From: Ahaetulla prasina
Lineage: Eukaryota; Chordata; Lepidosauria; Squamata; Colubridae
DNA length: 64,000 nucleotides
NCBI RefSeq assembly: GCF_028640845.1
Contig: NC_080542.1
Coordinates: 129,912,580-129,976,579 of the forward strand
Reading direction: 5' to 3'
In this document: positions 1 to 10,140 of the stretch, piece by piece
Layout of the letters: every line of letters starts with the position of its first letter
How positions within the stretch are numbered: the first letter of the stretch is position 1
Translations under genes and position numbers: made by a program
The notes under the pieces: model-generated
Seen by the model: the letters and a program-made list of their open reading frames with translations, nothing else
Told to the model about the DNA's origin: nothing
Databases searched by the model: none

Positions 1-112
1 GAAAAGATTGGACTGCCATTTGTCAGGAATGATATAGGGTCTCCTGCTTGAGCGGCGGGGTGGGGGGGTTAGACTAGATGACCTATAAGGTCCCTTCCAA
101 CTTTGTTAATCT
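1..112 (+). mobile_element. CR1-type LINE 3' UTR tail
   Basis: The block reads as the terminal part of a CR1-clade LINE: a glycine-rich stretch, then GACTAGATGACCT and the hallmark AAGGTCCCTTCCAACT, then TTGTTAATCTG. The same landmark closes the CR1 copies near 31.6, 54.0, 56.6 and 56.9 kb. It is cut off by the window edge, so its upstream extent is unknown. It is non-coding. The CR1 assignment rests on this well-known 3' UTR consensus. Confidence 0.7.
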
Positions 113-368
113 GTTTTGGGTTTTTTTTTAAAAAGGAGCAACAGTATTTAAAAAAATCTGTTAAATCAATTTCTTTCAATTGTTTATAAAAGGCTATTGA
201 GTATGATAAGTAACTACCAGATTAAAATGATGAAAAGGCAAAGATAATTACATTCCAAAAGGGTGATTCATAAGAATGAAAAAAAGAGGGAAGATGTAAC
301 ATATACACCCACACATAGCCTTCAAATTTTCTTAATGAAAGGCCAGTTTTGGATACCAGGCAAATTCT
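113..368. other. no feature recognised
   Basis: AT-rich unique-looking sequence. The short reading frames here show no recognisable domain. Confidence 0.5.
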
Positions 369-500
369 TCTTGTTTTGCTATCCAGTCACGTCTGACTCT
401 TCGCCACTCCATGGACCACTCTGTCCTCCACTATCTCTTTATATTTTCCCAAATTCATGGTACCAAGACTGGAAAGAATTTTGGGAGTGTCCATAATAGG
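369..500 (-). mobile_element. Bov-B (RTE clade) LINE 3' end fragment
   Basis: On the minus strand the translation ends in EIVEDRVVHGVAKSQT, the characteristic C-terminus of Bov-B reverse transcriptase, and the DNA runs through CCATGGAGTGGCGAAGAGTC. Only the last few dozen codons survive. Bov-B is the known partner of Sauria SINEs, which share its 3' end, and three Sauria SINEs lie in this window. Heavily truncated and inactive. Confidence 0.6.
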
Positions 501-896
501 TCTAAATGTATTTTGAAAATGATTTTGAAGAAATGCTTCAGCTCTTTCCCATTCATTAAAATAGCTGTGTCCTTTTTTTTTTTTTGCACAGAAGACAGAA
601 AAAGATGTAACTGCATTAATGAGTAACAAAACAATGCTAAAGTCACAGTCACACAAATTCCTAAAAAAAAAATTCTGACTTATGCTCAAAGTATAAGGCA
701 TGCAAAATATTGTTTTTTAAATCTTGTTTTCTCTCAAATCTCCCTTTTGTTTGTTGATAGGCACTATCTTCAGTTCAGCAGCATTCTTGAAGACTGAGCT
801 GCTTGAGATGGCTGCTTCACTATGCCCAGTAGGCCAGTCTTGCAAATTCAGGGGTAGAAAGGGGGTAGTGTGTTAAAAAGTCAAAATAGCAGCAAC
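501..896. other. no feature recognised
   Basis: AT-rich sequence with A and T runs. No coding similarity or repeat structure was recognised. Confidence 0.5.
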
Positions 897-3800
897 TTAT
901 TTATTTATTTATTTATTTATTTAATCAAATTTTTATACTGCCCTATCTCCCGAAGGACTCAAAGCGGTTTACAGCCTGATAAAAACACAAGAATAAATAC
1001 AAAATAAAAACAGTATTTAAAAAACTTATTGAATTAGGCCAGATTTAAAATTATGATTAAGGTAATAAAAACCCCATTTAAAAGCAAAATTTAAAATTAA
1101 AATTCTAGGCCAGTCCTGCGCAGATAAATAGGTGTGTCTTAAGCTCGCGGCGAAAGGTTCGAAAGTCAGGAAGTTGGCGGAGTCCTGGGGGAAGTTTATT
1201 CCAGAGGGTGGGAGCCCCCACAGAGAAGGCCCTTCCCCTGGGTGTCGCCAGTTGGCACTGCCTGGCGGATGGCACCCTAAGGAGTCTCTCTCTGTGAGAG
1301 TGTACGGGTCGGTGGGAGGCAATCGGTGGCAGTAGACGGTCCTGTAAGTAACCCGGCCCTATGCCATGGAGCGCTTTAAAGATAGTAACCAATACCTTGA
1401 AGCACACCCGAAAGGCCACAGGTAGCCAGTACAGCCTGCGCAGGAGTGGTGTCACATGGGAGCCACGAGGGGCTCCCCCTATCACCTGCACAGCTGCATT
1501 CTGAACTAACTGGAGCCTCCGGATGCTCTTCAAGGGGAGCCCCATGTAGAGAGCATTGCAATAATCCAAGCGAGAGGTGACAAGAGCATGAGTGACTGTG
1601 CCTAGGGCATCCCGGTCTAGGAAGGGGCGCAACTGGCAGACCAAGCGAATCTGGTAAAAAAGCCTTCCTGGAGACGGCCGTCAAATGGTCTTCAAAAGAC
1701 AGCCATCCATCCAGGAGAATGCCCAAGTTGCGCACTCTTTCCATTGGGGTCAATGACTCGCCCCTAACAGTCAGCCACGGCTGCAACTGACTGTACCGGG
1801 GTGCCGGCATCCACAGCCACTCCGTCTTGGAGGGATTGAGCTTGAGTCTGTTTCTCCCCATCCAGACCCATACGGCTTCCAAACACCGGGACAGCACTTC
1901 GATAGCTTCATTGGGGTGGCCCGGTGTGGAAAAGTACAGCTGAGTATCATCAGCGTACAGTTGGTACCTCACCCCAAAACCACTGATGATCTCACCCAGC
2001 GGCGTCATATAGATGTTGAACAGGAGAGGCAAGAGAATTGACCCCTGCGGCACCCCAAAAGTGAGGTGCCTCGGGGTCAATCTCTGCCCCCCTGCCAACA
2101 CCGTCTGTGACCGATCAGAGAGATAGGAGGAGAACCACCGATAAACAGTGCCTCCCACTCCCAATCCCTCCAACCGGTGCAGCAAGATACCATGGTCAAT
2201 GGTATCAAAAGCCGCTGAGAGATCTAATAGGACCAAGGCAGAGGAATAACCCCTATCCCTGGCCTTCCAGAGATCATCAACCAACGCGACCAAAGCCGTC
2301 TCCATGCTGTATCTGGGCCGAAAGCCAGATTGGAACGGGTCTAGATAGACAGTTTCATCCAGGTACTGGGGTAATTGACGTGCCACCACAACCTTCTACA
2401 ACCTTCGCCACAAAGCGAAGGTTGGAAACTGGACGATAATTACCTAAAACAGCTGGGTCCAGGGAAGGCTTCTTGAGGAGAGGTCTCACCACCGCCTCTT
2501 TCAAGACGGCAGGAAAGACCCCCTCCAACAAGGAAGCATTAGTAATCCCCTGGAGCCAGCCTTGTGTCACCTCCTGCGTGGCCAGTACCAGCCAGGAGGG
2601 GCACAGGTCCAGTAAACATGTGGGGGGATTCAACCTCCCCAATAACCTGTCCATGTCCTCGGGAGCCACAGGGTCAAACTCATCCCAAACAGTCTCAACA
2701 AGACAGCTCTCTGACCTCTCACCTGGATCCACCCAATTTTGATCCAGGCCATCCCGAAGCTGAACGATTTTATCGTATAGATAACCACTAAACTCCTTGG
2801 CACGTCCCTGTAATGGGTGATCCTGCTCCCCCTGTTGAAGGAGAAAGCGGGTCACCCAAAACAGGGCGGCTGGGCGGTTATCTGCCGACGCAATGAGGGA
2901 GGAGACGTAACAACGTCTCGCTTCCCTCAATGCCACTAGGTAGGTCCTATTATATGACCTAACTAGTGTTAGGTCCAGTCCAAACGACTGGACCTCCAGG
3001 AACTCTCTAGGCGTCTTCTCCGGCGTTTCATCTCCCTCAGCCCCTCAGAGAACCAAGGAGCTGGTTGAGACCTATGCCGGGTCAGAGGCCGCAAAGGCAC
3101 GACACGGTCTAGAGCCCCAGCTGTGGCCAGTTCCCAAGCCGCGACTAGTTTTTCAGCTGTGCCGTGAGCCAGACCCTCAGGAAACGGCCCAAGCTCCATC
3201 TGGAATCTCTCCGGGTCCATCAGGCGCCTGGGACGGAACCAACGTATTGGTCCCATCTCCCTGCGGTGTTGAGTGGCGGTCTGAAAGTCCAGACGAAGGA
3301 GAGAGTGATCTGACCATGACAAAGGTTCAGTGACTAGATCTCTCAAGTCCAGATCCTTCAACCACTATCCAGAGATAAAAATCAAGTCCAGCATGCCTCC
3401 CCCAGTGTGAGTAGGGCCATCGACTACTTGAGTCAGGTCCAAGGCCGTCATGGAAGCCATGAAATCCCGAGCTGCTGTCGATGACATGCCGGTTAAAGTT
3501 AAAGTCCCCCATGACCATGAGTCTGGGGGTCTCAACTGCCACTCCAGCAAGCACCTCCAGCAGCTCTGGCAGGGCTGCTGTCACGCAGCAAGGAGCCAGG
3601 TACGTGACCAACAAGCCCATCTGACACCTATGGCCCCACCTCACAAAGAGGGATTCACAGCCGGCAATCTGAGGTACAGTGGTCTCCCTCGGCTCTAGAC
3701 TCTCCTTAATAACAACTGCCACCCCCCCACCCCACCTTGGGCCCTCGGTTGATGGAATGCTCGGAAACCCGGTGGGCACATTTCAACAAGGGGCACTCCC

Positions 3801-4290
3801 TCTTCTGTGCCCAACCAGGTTTCCGTAATGCCCATAAGGTCCGCGGAACCCCCCTGGATAAGATCACAAATTAGGGGGGCCTTGTTAACCACGGACCATG
3901 CATTGCACAACATCAACCGGAGGCCCAGGCTCCGAGGGTCTTGGCCATCTGGGGAACGGGAAAAGTCTGAGGGATCGAGGCACGTGATCACCTTCAAACA
4001 TTGAGCACGCACCCCCAAAAATCGATACGAGCCCTCACTTCCGCCATATCTGCCCCTCCCACTTACCATGCAGATGGAACCACCCTCACAGGAAAGAACA
4101 CAATCCTCCCCTGCAACCTTCGAACACCGCGAGCTCACGCAGGAACTGACCCCCCCCCCGACGGGTTTCCCCCAACACCTGCCCTTACCCTCCCTCCCCT
4201 TAAAAATTCCCTATCTAAAAATCCCCAGAGGCTCTTTCTCGATGCATGCCACCTCTGTGGGTCCCAAGACCCGTCATTGAGGCCGGCCCT
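897..4290 (-). mobile_element. L2-like LINE, nearly complete, minus strand
   Basis: A non-LTR retrotransposon whose 3' end is the (TTTA)n run at 897-926. Just upstream, on the minus strand, the 3' UTR contains AAACCGCTTTGAGTCCTTCG, the L2-type end that recurs near 11.4, 16.85 and 44.88 kb. It carries remnants of endonuclease, reverse transcriptase and C-terminal domains. The 5' boundary is uncertain: coding similarity starts near 4.0 kb and C-rich sequence continues to about 4.29 kb. I found no convincing target-site duplication. At about 3.4 kb this is the longest LINE copy in the window. Confidence 0.8.
1105..4138 (-). pseudogene. L2-like LINE ORF2 (endonuclease plus reverse transcriptase), frameshifted
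   Basis: The five open segments, in translation order, are 4138-3695, 3779-3327, 3361-2969, 2936-2355 and 2389-1376, with the C-terminal tail at 1644-1105. The AP-endonuclease start is visible as NAWSVVNK and ITETWL, followed by GDFNFN and SDHSLLRLDF. The RT domain shows NYRPVSNL, then LLDLSAAFDTIDH (near 2224), FGVPQGSILLPLLF and the catalytic YADDTQLY (near 1950). The tail has THALVTSRLDYCNALYMGLP and YWLPV, typical of L2. In a living element this protein nicks DNA and copies the LINE RNA at the nick. Here each segment is joined to the next by a frame change, so no full protein can be made. Most motifs are intact, so the decay looks moderate in age. L2 clade placement is by motif, not alignment. 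Confidence 0.8.
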
Positions 4291-6554
4291 GGGTAATGAA
4301 ACGGGCCATTCCTGCGAGGCTGGGGCACCTCACAGGCGCAAGAGTTCATGTACAGAGTATCAGATGCATGCAAATAGGCTTTGACTGACATAGCCAACAT
4401 TTTGACCTTTTCAACTTTCCTGAGCATGTCCCTAGATACTACCAGCAACTCAACATTTTTAACCTGAGTTATCAAGATCTAACTCTAGGACACGTTATAG
4501 GTAAAGCATGTGCTTTGATTTGGAACTAATGACCCTGACTGTTGTTCAACAGAAGGAAGAGGAGTCACTTGAGGTTGACTTTCAAATGTTGCAATGTTGT
4601 GCTTCTAAAGACAAGCTCATACACAAACAGGTCAGTGGCACAAGCCCTCCTCTGATCTGTGATCTAGCTTAGTCGTTGCTCATTTATTACCACCATCCTG
4701 CCACTCTCTTCAAGATTTTTCTAACTTTGCCAAGAGAGGGGTGAACTGTTCCAGCATGACAGTATCTCCTTGTTTGAATTTTGTTCTGCTCAATAGTCCC
4801 CCCTCCCCGCCTTCTTGTCAAATTTTAAATGCCAACCAGCATGTACCATTCAGTGCATTTCAGGATTGGTATAAATGGCTTTGCCTGAGGTTTCTAACAC
4901 TGACAATTTCCAGGCTCACTGTGTATACACACTTTCTCTGCCACACGCCTCATTAAGGGCTCACACCTGCTTCCGTTGAAATCAGTGGCAAGATTCCCAT
5001 CGCCTTTGATGAGAGAAGGTTTGGGCCCAATACCCAGTACAAATGCCAACTAATAAATTAACTTTCAGAGAAAACTCAAAGAGGCAAAAAAAAAAATTTT
5101 TCCCAGGCATATGTGCTTTCTTTTGAGCCAAAGGATGACTTTTCCTAATTCCAGGCTGCAGAGATGTCTGTATATATTAGAAGCAGAACTATTTGGCATG
5201 CTGACTACACAAAGCTTGAAAATTCATCAGTTCCTCACTTTGGAGCTAAAGCAATTTGCAACCAAGACAAATTTGACCCAAGGAATCAGGTCTCAGTTGC
5301 TCCCATGGATTTTCTCTCCCCTCCTCCAAGACAAATGATCTTAAGACATAAAATGTTTTTTTTAATTGCGTTGCTATTTTACTTTTTCTATTATAGGTTT
5401 GTTGCTTTTGGTTTTGTACAAATTGAAAAGTTAGAAGAAAACACAGAAGGGTTATAAGGGGAAGATAATTCTGTCGATCTTCTTGACATTCTATGAATAA
5501 GACAAAGAGGACAGGTTCAAAGCAAAACCTTTAAGAACAAGAAACAAAATATGTGCATATTCCAATATTTAATTGGGTTTAAATCAAGGGCAGACAAGAC
5601 CCAGGCTATAAAATTACAACAGAACCAGCCAAAAAAAAAAGTGACGTGATCTAAAATACACAGTGCATGGTTTTGCATGCAGCAGAAATAATTTAGAAGC
5701 ATGCAAGACCTTTCTGCCATTCAAACCGACTTTCTTTCAGGCCCTTAATTCAGCAACAACTTTTGGGGATGAAGGATGGGGGTTGGCATGTTTGTCTAAA
5801 ATGTCAGGTTGCTTTAATGAACAGCAAAAAAAAAAAAAAGTAATCTGGCTTACATTGCCCAGATTCATTTTGAAAGATTGCACCACTCCACGAAGATGTC
5901 TTCCAAAGGGGGCAACCTGCTTATATTTTGGCATGACAAAACTTCAGAAAATAAAACCAAGAGATAAATGCTGCATACCAATTGGACAATGAGCCGTCAC
6001 AACTGGGTTCACAGTCATTTTGCGCTAGGATTTATTTTACTCGTGACTGGAAAAAAGCATCATGTGTTTTATACATAATACTTGGGCATAAACATGTTTT
6101 CTAAACCACAAAGACTGTGCATAATATAATAAACAAACCCATCAGGCTAAAATGAAATGATCTGTGAGTCCAACCTATTCATTAGGATCCTGGAAGAAAA
6201 GACATGTCTAGATCTTCAGTTAGGATGTGGAGCCACTGTAGATTCCAACACAGAGCAGAACATCTTCTGCTCTCTATTGCATATGATTTTACATTCTTAT
6301 TGTTTTACTGGTTCTTTTCTTTCTTTGCAGATCTGCAAATGTCATAAATGTGAGGATTGGTTGTAAAGTTACTTTCTCATCGCCACCATAACTCTGAATT
6401 GTTATCGTACAAGCAGTTGCTAAACAAGGACTACTGTACTTCCTCTATTGTTTTGCATGACTTGACTGCTATCTCTACAATCCTCCCACAGGTCTCTACT
6501 TCCTTTTTGTCGCCAAGGAAGCCTCCAGGGTTATATTATTCCAGTGATGATGTA
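4291..6554. other. about 2.2 kb without a recognisable feature
   Basis: Unique-looking AT-rich DNA with a few A runs (5089, 5630, 5825). Reading frames here are short and lack known motifs. No repeat family was recognised. Confidence 0.5.
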
Positions 6555-6827
6555 CCGTATATACTCGAGTATAAGCCGATCCGAATATAAGCCGAGGTAC
6601 CTAATTTTACCACAAAAACTGGGAAAAACTATTGACTCGAGTATAAGCCGAGGGTGGGAAATGAGGCAGCTACTGGTCAATGTAAAAAATAAAGATAGAG
6701 CCAAGTAAAATAACATGAATATTTATTTGAACGAAAAACAATAAAAGTGCAAAAGGGGGTCCCCAAAAAGAATATGGTATCAAAAATACAGTATCTTTAA
6801 AAGTAACAGCAACCAAGCTAACGAGAG

Positions 6828-7460
6828 CTAAAATCCCTCAAAACTGGAGTTCTCCTCCTCATCATCTGTTTGTCCAAACAGAGCTTCAGCTACTTCAGCT
6901 TCTGTGATGTTATCCGCATATACGTTGTCGTCATCACTGAGTTCACAGTCGTCATCATCACTGCTGTCACTCTCATACAATGCGCTGTCTTCACTGCCAT
7001 CCATAGCATTACTAATGCCACATTTCTTGAAGGCACGTTGCACCATGTCCTCTGGAATATCTTCCCATGCATCACGAACCCACTGTGCTATTAGTTCTAT
7101 GTCTGGCTTTCTCAGATTTCCAACTTTTGTCAGACGAGCTTGACCAGATGTCATCCATTCATGCCACATCCTTCGCACATGGTCCTTGAAAGGTTTATTT
7201 AAACTGACATCTAGGGGCTGCAATACAGATGTAAGCCCACCTGGAATAACGGCCAAAGTGACTTGAGATGACTTTGCCAATTTTTTTATGTCATCAGATG
7301 TGTGGGCTCTGAACATATCCCAAACTAACAGTGATCTTCTAGTCCAGTCCCACTCCTCAAGCAAGAGATCCTATACTGTTTCAGACAAAGGATTGTCCAG
7401 TCTGTTCTTTAAAAACCCTCCAGGAATGAAGTGTCCAATAAGGTTCAAATTGCAAGTACC
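6828..7460 (-). pseudogene. pogo-like transposase, C-terminal half of the DDE domain
   Basis: The open segment 7364-6828 encodes 178 residues. LLVWDMFRAH (residues 12-21) holds the second catalytic Asp (D16). IPGGLTSVLQPLDVSLNKPF (40-59) holds the third acidic residue (D52), a DDD arrangement typical of pogo/Tigger transposases, which cut and paste DNA at TA sites. The last 60 residues are very acidic (ESDSSDDDD and TDDEEE). Upstream the same frame continues as HFIPGGFLKNRLDN until an in-frame TAG just before the apparent start Met, so this Met is not the true start. The first catalytic Asp and the N-terminal DNA-binding domain are missing. Because the reading frame from the second Asp to the stop is intact, the copy may be fairly young. 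Related domesticated genes exist in vertebrates, but nothing here suggests domestication. Confidence 0.8.
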
Positions 7461-7462
7461 GT

Positions 7463-7580
7463 AGTCCTCAATTTAAGACTGCAATTGAGCCCAAAACATT
7501 GTTTTGTTATTTTTCCCTAACTGTGTATGTATCCCCTGCCCCCATTTTACGCCAGGCTGCCATCAAAGTAAGCACGGCTG
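7463..7580 (+). mobile_element. fragment of the GTAGTCCTC-type MITE
   Basis: GTAGTCCTCAATTTAAGACT and then CAATTGAGCCCAAAA match the start of a MITE family found more completely at 35404-36110, 41400-41733 and 48130-49146. The copy is internally degraded and runs into the ATT array. It lies inside the pogo-like transposon, so it inserted after that element arose. Confidence 0.45.
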
Positions 7581-7582
7581 AA

Positions 7583-7628
<46 letters not shown>

Positions 7629-7674
7629 GTTATTATTATTATCATTATCATTATCATCATCATCATCATCATTA

Positions 7675-7705
<31 letters not shown>

Positions 7706-7719
7706 TATCATTATTATCA

Positions 7720-7762
<43 letters not shown>

Positions 7763-7782
7763 TATCATTATCATCATCATCA

Positions 7783-7873
<91 letters not shown>

Positions 7874-7950
7874 TATCATTATCATCATCATTATTATTAT
7901 TATTATTATTATCATTATTATTATTATTATTATATGATGATGATGATTTT
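7583..7950 (+). repeat. compound (ATT)n/(ATC)n microsatellite, about 370 bp
   Basis: Almost pure trinucleotide repeat in which runs of ATT are broken by blocks of ATC, ending in TGATGATGAT. The long open frames across it (poly-Tyr/His, Leu/Ser or Ile/Met) are products of the repeat and are not genes. A length this great in an assembly should be checked for collapse or expansion. Confidence 0.95.
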
Positions 7951-9010
7951 TTTGCATTGGACAGAGCGAGCTTCAGTTTACCAAACTTTGTATCTTTTAA
8001 TGAAACGTGTTAGTCTGGAAGGGACTGTTTGAACTCACAAAACACTTGCAACTTTTAGTTCCGTGCTGAGGATTTTTGGAAAGCAGCCCAGCAATATTTA
8101 TTTATTGCTCGGACTGCTCTTATTTTCACTCCCCTTTCTTTCTTTTCCTTCCTCCTCCTCCTTCTCTGCCTCTCTTCGTCCCCCACCTCCCGGGATCCTT
8201 GCGGGTCAAGGTTCTGCCCTGCCTTACACCAGCCGCCCACCCATGCCAAGGTCTCCTGGCTCTTTCGCCTCTGTAAGCAGCGGCTCGGCAGCGTAGCCCC
8301 TCCTCCATGGATCGGCTCCTTCCCCAGCACTGAAGGCATCCTTAGGAATACACCTCCACCTCCAGGAAAATAAAAGAGGCAGAGAAGGTAAATCGCCCGC
8401 CTGCTCGGAAAGGAAGGAGAGGACTCCAATGGAAGAAGGAGAGGAGAATTACCAATAACAAACACAAAGCGCTGGGTTAGAGGTGCCTTGTCATGTACAA
8501 GGAGATCAGAGAGGGCAACCACCGCAAACAATAATCAGACTCAAAACGGGCTGCTTATTTGCCATTTGCTCTGGGTAGAACGGTTTTTTTTTAAAAAATT
8601 GGTTTGGAGAAGGAAAGCTAATTTGCTGATCTGCGAGGGTCGGTTTCTTTTGCCTCCTTCTTCTTCCTCCTCCTTCTTCCCACCCTAGCTTGCAATGCCC
8701 CATCTCTCCTCCTCCTCCTCCTCCTGCCCCCTCTCGGGGAGAAATTGTTTGTTCTTGCCAGATTCGCTTTCCAAGAGGCTTTTCTTTTCACCTCTTTCTC
8801 CCCACCTCCCCAATTTCCATAGGGGGGGAAAAAAACCCTGGGGAAAACTTGGCAAAAAATAAAATAAAATAAAAAGTACTGAGTGCAAATGTTTTTTTTT
8901 TATACTGTAGTTGGAGTTTTCCACGTTTCTTTCACATTCAAGGCAGCATTCTCCCCCCATCCCTCGCTGCTTTTCCAAAACATGCTTTGAAACCTTTGCA
9001 TTTTATTGGG
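7951..9010. other. unexplained interior of the pogo-like transposon
   Basis: Between the microsatellite and the CpG-rich array lies about 1 kb with pyrimidine-rich runs (CCTCCTCCTCC, CTTCTTCTTCC) and moderate GC. It matches neither transposase nor any other repeat seen here. Reading frames are short and made mostly of low-complexity residues. It could be captured genomic DNA or the 5' regulatory part of the element; the sequence alone does not decide. Confidence 0.4.
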
Positions 9011-10058
9011 ATGTATTCGTGACAAACGCCCCCTCCGCCCCCTCCGAGGGCGAGAGGAGGACGAGTAAGAGGAGGGCGAGGGTGACAAACGCCAAGGGGC
9101 GAGAAGAACTCTGTTTGTCACTCTCGCCCGCGGAGGGGGCGTTTGTCACCCTCGCCCTCCTCTCCAGCCGAAATTGAGTGCGGCGGCAGGGGGAGGCCGC
9201 GTGAAGTGCCGGCTGGGGAGCCCGGATTGGCTCCGGCCCCCAGCCGACACTTCACGGCGGCCTCCCCACCCACCCACCCCACTGCCGCCGCACTCAATTT
9301 CGCTGGAGAGGAGGCGAGGTGACAACGCCTCCGCCTCCGAGGGCGAGAGTGACAAACAAATAAAGAGAGTTCTTCGCTTGGCGTTGTCACCTCGCCTCCT
9401 CTCCAGCCGAAATTGAGTGCGGCGGCAGGGGGAGGCCGCGTGAAGTGCCGGCTGGGGAGCCCGGATTGGCTCCCGGCTCCCCAGCCGACACTTCACGGCG
9501 GCCTCCACCCACCCACCCCACTGCCGCCGCACTCAATTTCGCTGGAGAGGAGGCGAGGTGACAACGCCCCTCCGCCTCCGAGGGCGAGTGACAAACAAAT
9601 AAAGAGAGTTCTTCGCTTGGCGTTTGTCACTCGCCTCCTCTCCAGCCGAAATTGAGTGCAAGCGGCGGAGGCCGCGTGAAGTGCCGGCTGGGGAGCCCGG
9701 ATTGGCTCCCGGCTCCCCAGCCGGCACTTCACGGCGGCCTCCCCACCCACCCACCCCACTGCCGCCGCACTCAATTTCGCTGGAGAGGAGGGCGAGGTGA
9801 CAACGCCTCCGCCCACCGCGGGCAAGAGGAGGACGAGTGAGAGGGGCGAAATGTCAACGCCCCTCCGCCCGCCCCTCCGCCGACCACCGCCGCCGCCGCC
9901 ATCAAAAAGCGGCGGAAGAAAACGCCGGAGGCCAGCCGCCGCCCCAAAACGAGCCGGCCGAGCTGGCAAAGCATGCCGGCAGCATTTGGGCTCGTCCTGC
10001 CGGCCCAGCTGTTCCCGAGGGCAAAAAACCCTCTCCCTGGGTCAGCTCTGCAAGGGTA
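9011..10058. repeat. CpG-rich block containing a 239-bp tandem array of palindromic units
   Basis: The block CTCCAGCCGAAATTGAGTG begins at 9162, 9401 and 9640, an exact period of 239 bp; the third unit is partial, to about 9800. Within each unit the first arm (GAAATTGAGTGCGGCGGCAG through GTGAAGTGCCGGCTGGGG) returns in inverted form through CACTTCACGGCGGCC to GCCGCACTCAATTTC. Each unit can therefore form a hairpin with arms of about 60 bp. The link between hairpins carries TGACAAACGCC-type motifs, also found at 9020-9150. CpG density is far above the surroundings. It lies on the 5' side of the transposase remnant, where a promoter would be expected. Confidence 0.85.
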
Positions 10059-10138
10059 GACTCGAGTATAAGCCGAGGGGGCGTTTTTCAGCACAAAAAA
10101 CGTGCCGAAAAACTCGGCTTATACTCGAGTATATACGG
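10059..10138. repeat. subterminal palindrome of the pogo-like transposon
   Basis: ACTCGAGTATAAGCCGAG at 10060 is repeated in inverted form at the very end, with complementary TTTTTC and GAAAAA tracts inside. The right end can fold into a hairpin whose outer arm is the terminal repeat itself. Such arrays usually represent multiple transposase-binding sites; that role is inferred. Confidence 0.7.
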
Positions 10139-10140
10139 TA

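Larger units (their letters stand above)
6555..10138 (-). mobile_element. pogo-like (Tc1/mariner) DNA transposon with perfect 25-bp TIRs
   Basis: Both ends start CCGTATATACTCGAGTATAA and continue as AGCCGA, giving a perfect 25-bp inverted repeat (6555-6579 and 10114-10138). TA lies immediately outside each end (6553-6554 and 10139-10140), the TA duplication expected of Tc1/mariner elements. The motif CTCGAGTATAAGCCGAG recurs inside both ends (near 6636 and 10061). The transposase remnant lies next to the left end on the minus strand. The rest holds a MITE fragment, an ATT microsatellite, about 1 kb of unexplained sequence and a CpG-rich palindromic array. It cannot be autonomous now, but the identical TIRs suggest either recent mobilisation in trans or strong selection on the ends. 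Confidence 0.85.

Noticed and set aside
7499..8032. Long frames of Tyr/His, Ile/Met and Leu/Ser
   Set aside because: They are translations of the ATT/ATC microsatellite on both strands and have no other content.
9162..9800. CRISPR-like direct repeats
   Set aside because: Units are 239 bp, adjoining and palindromic, with no spacers, in a vertebrate genome.
8990..10058. CpG island of a host gene promoter
   Set aside because: It lies between the perfect terminal repeats of a DNA transposon and has no adjacent exon; element-internal origin is simpler.
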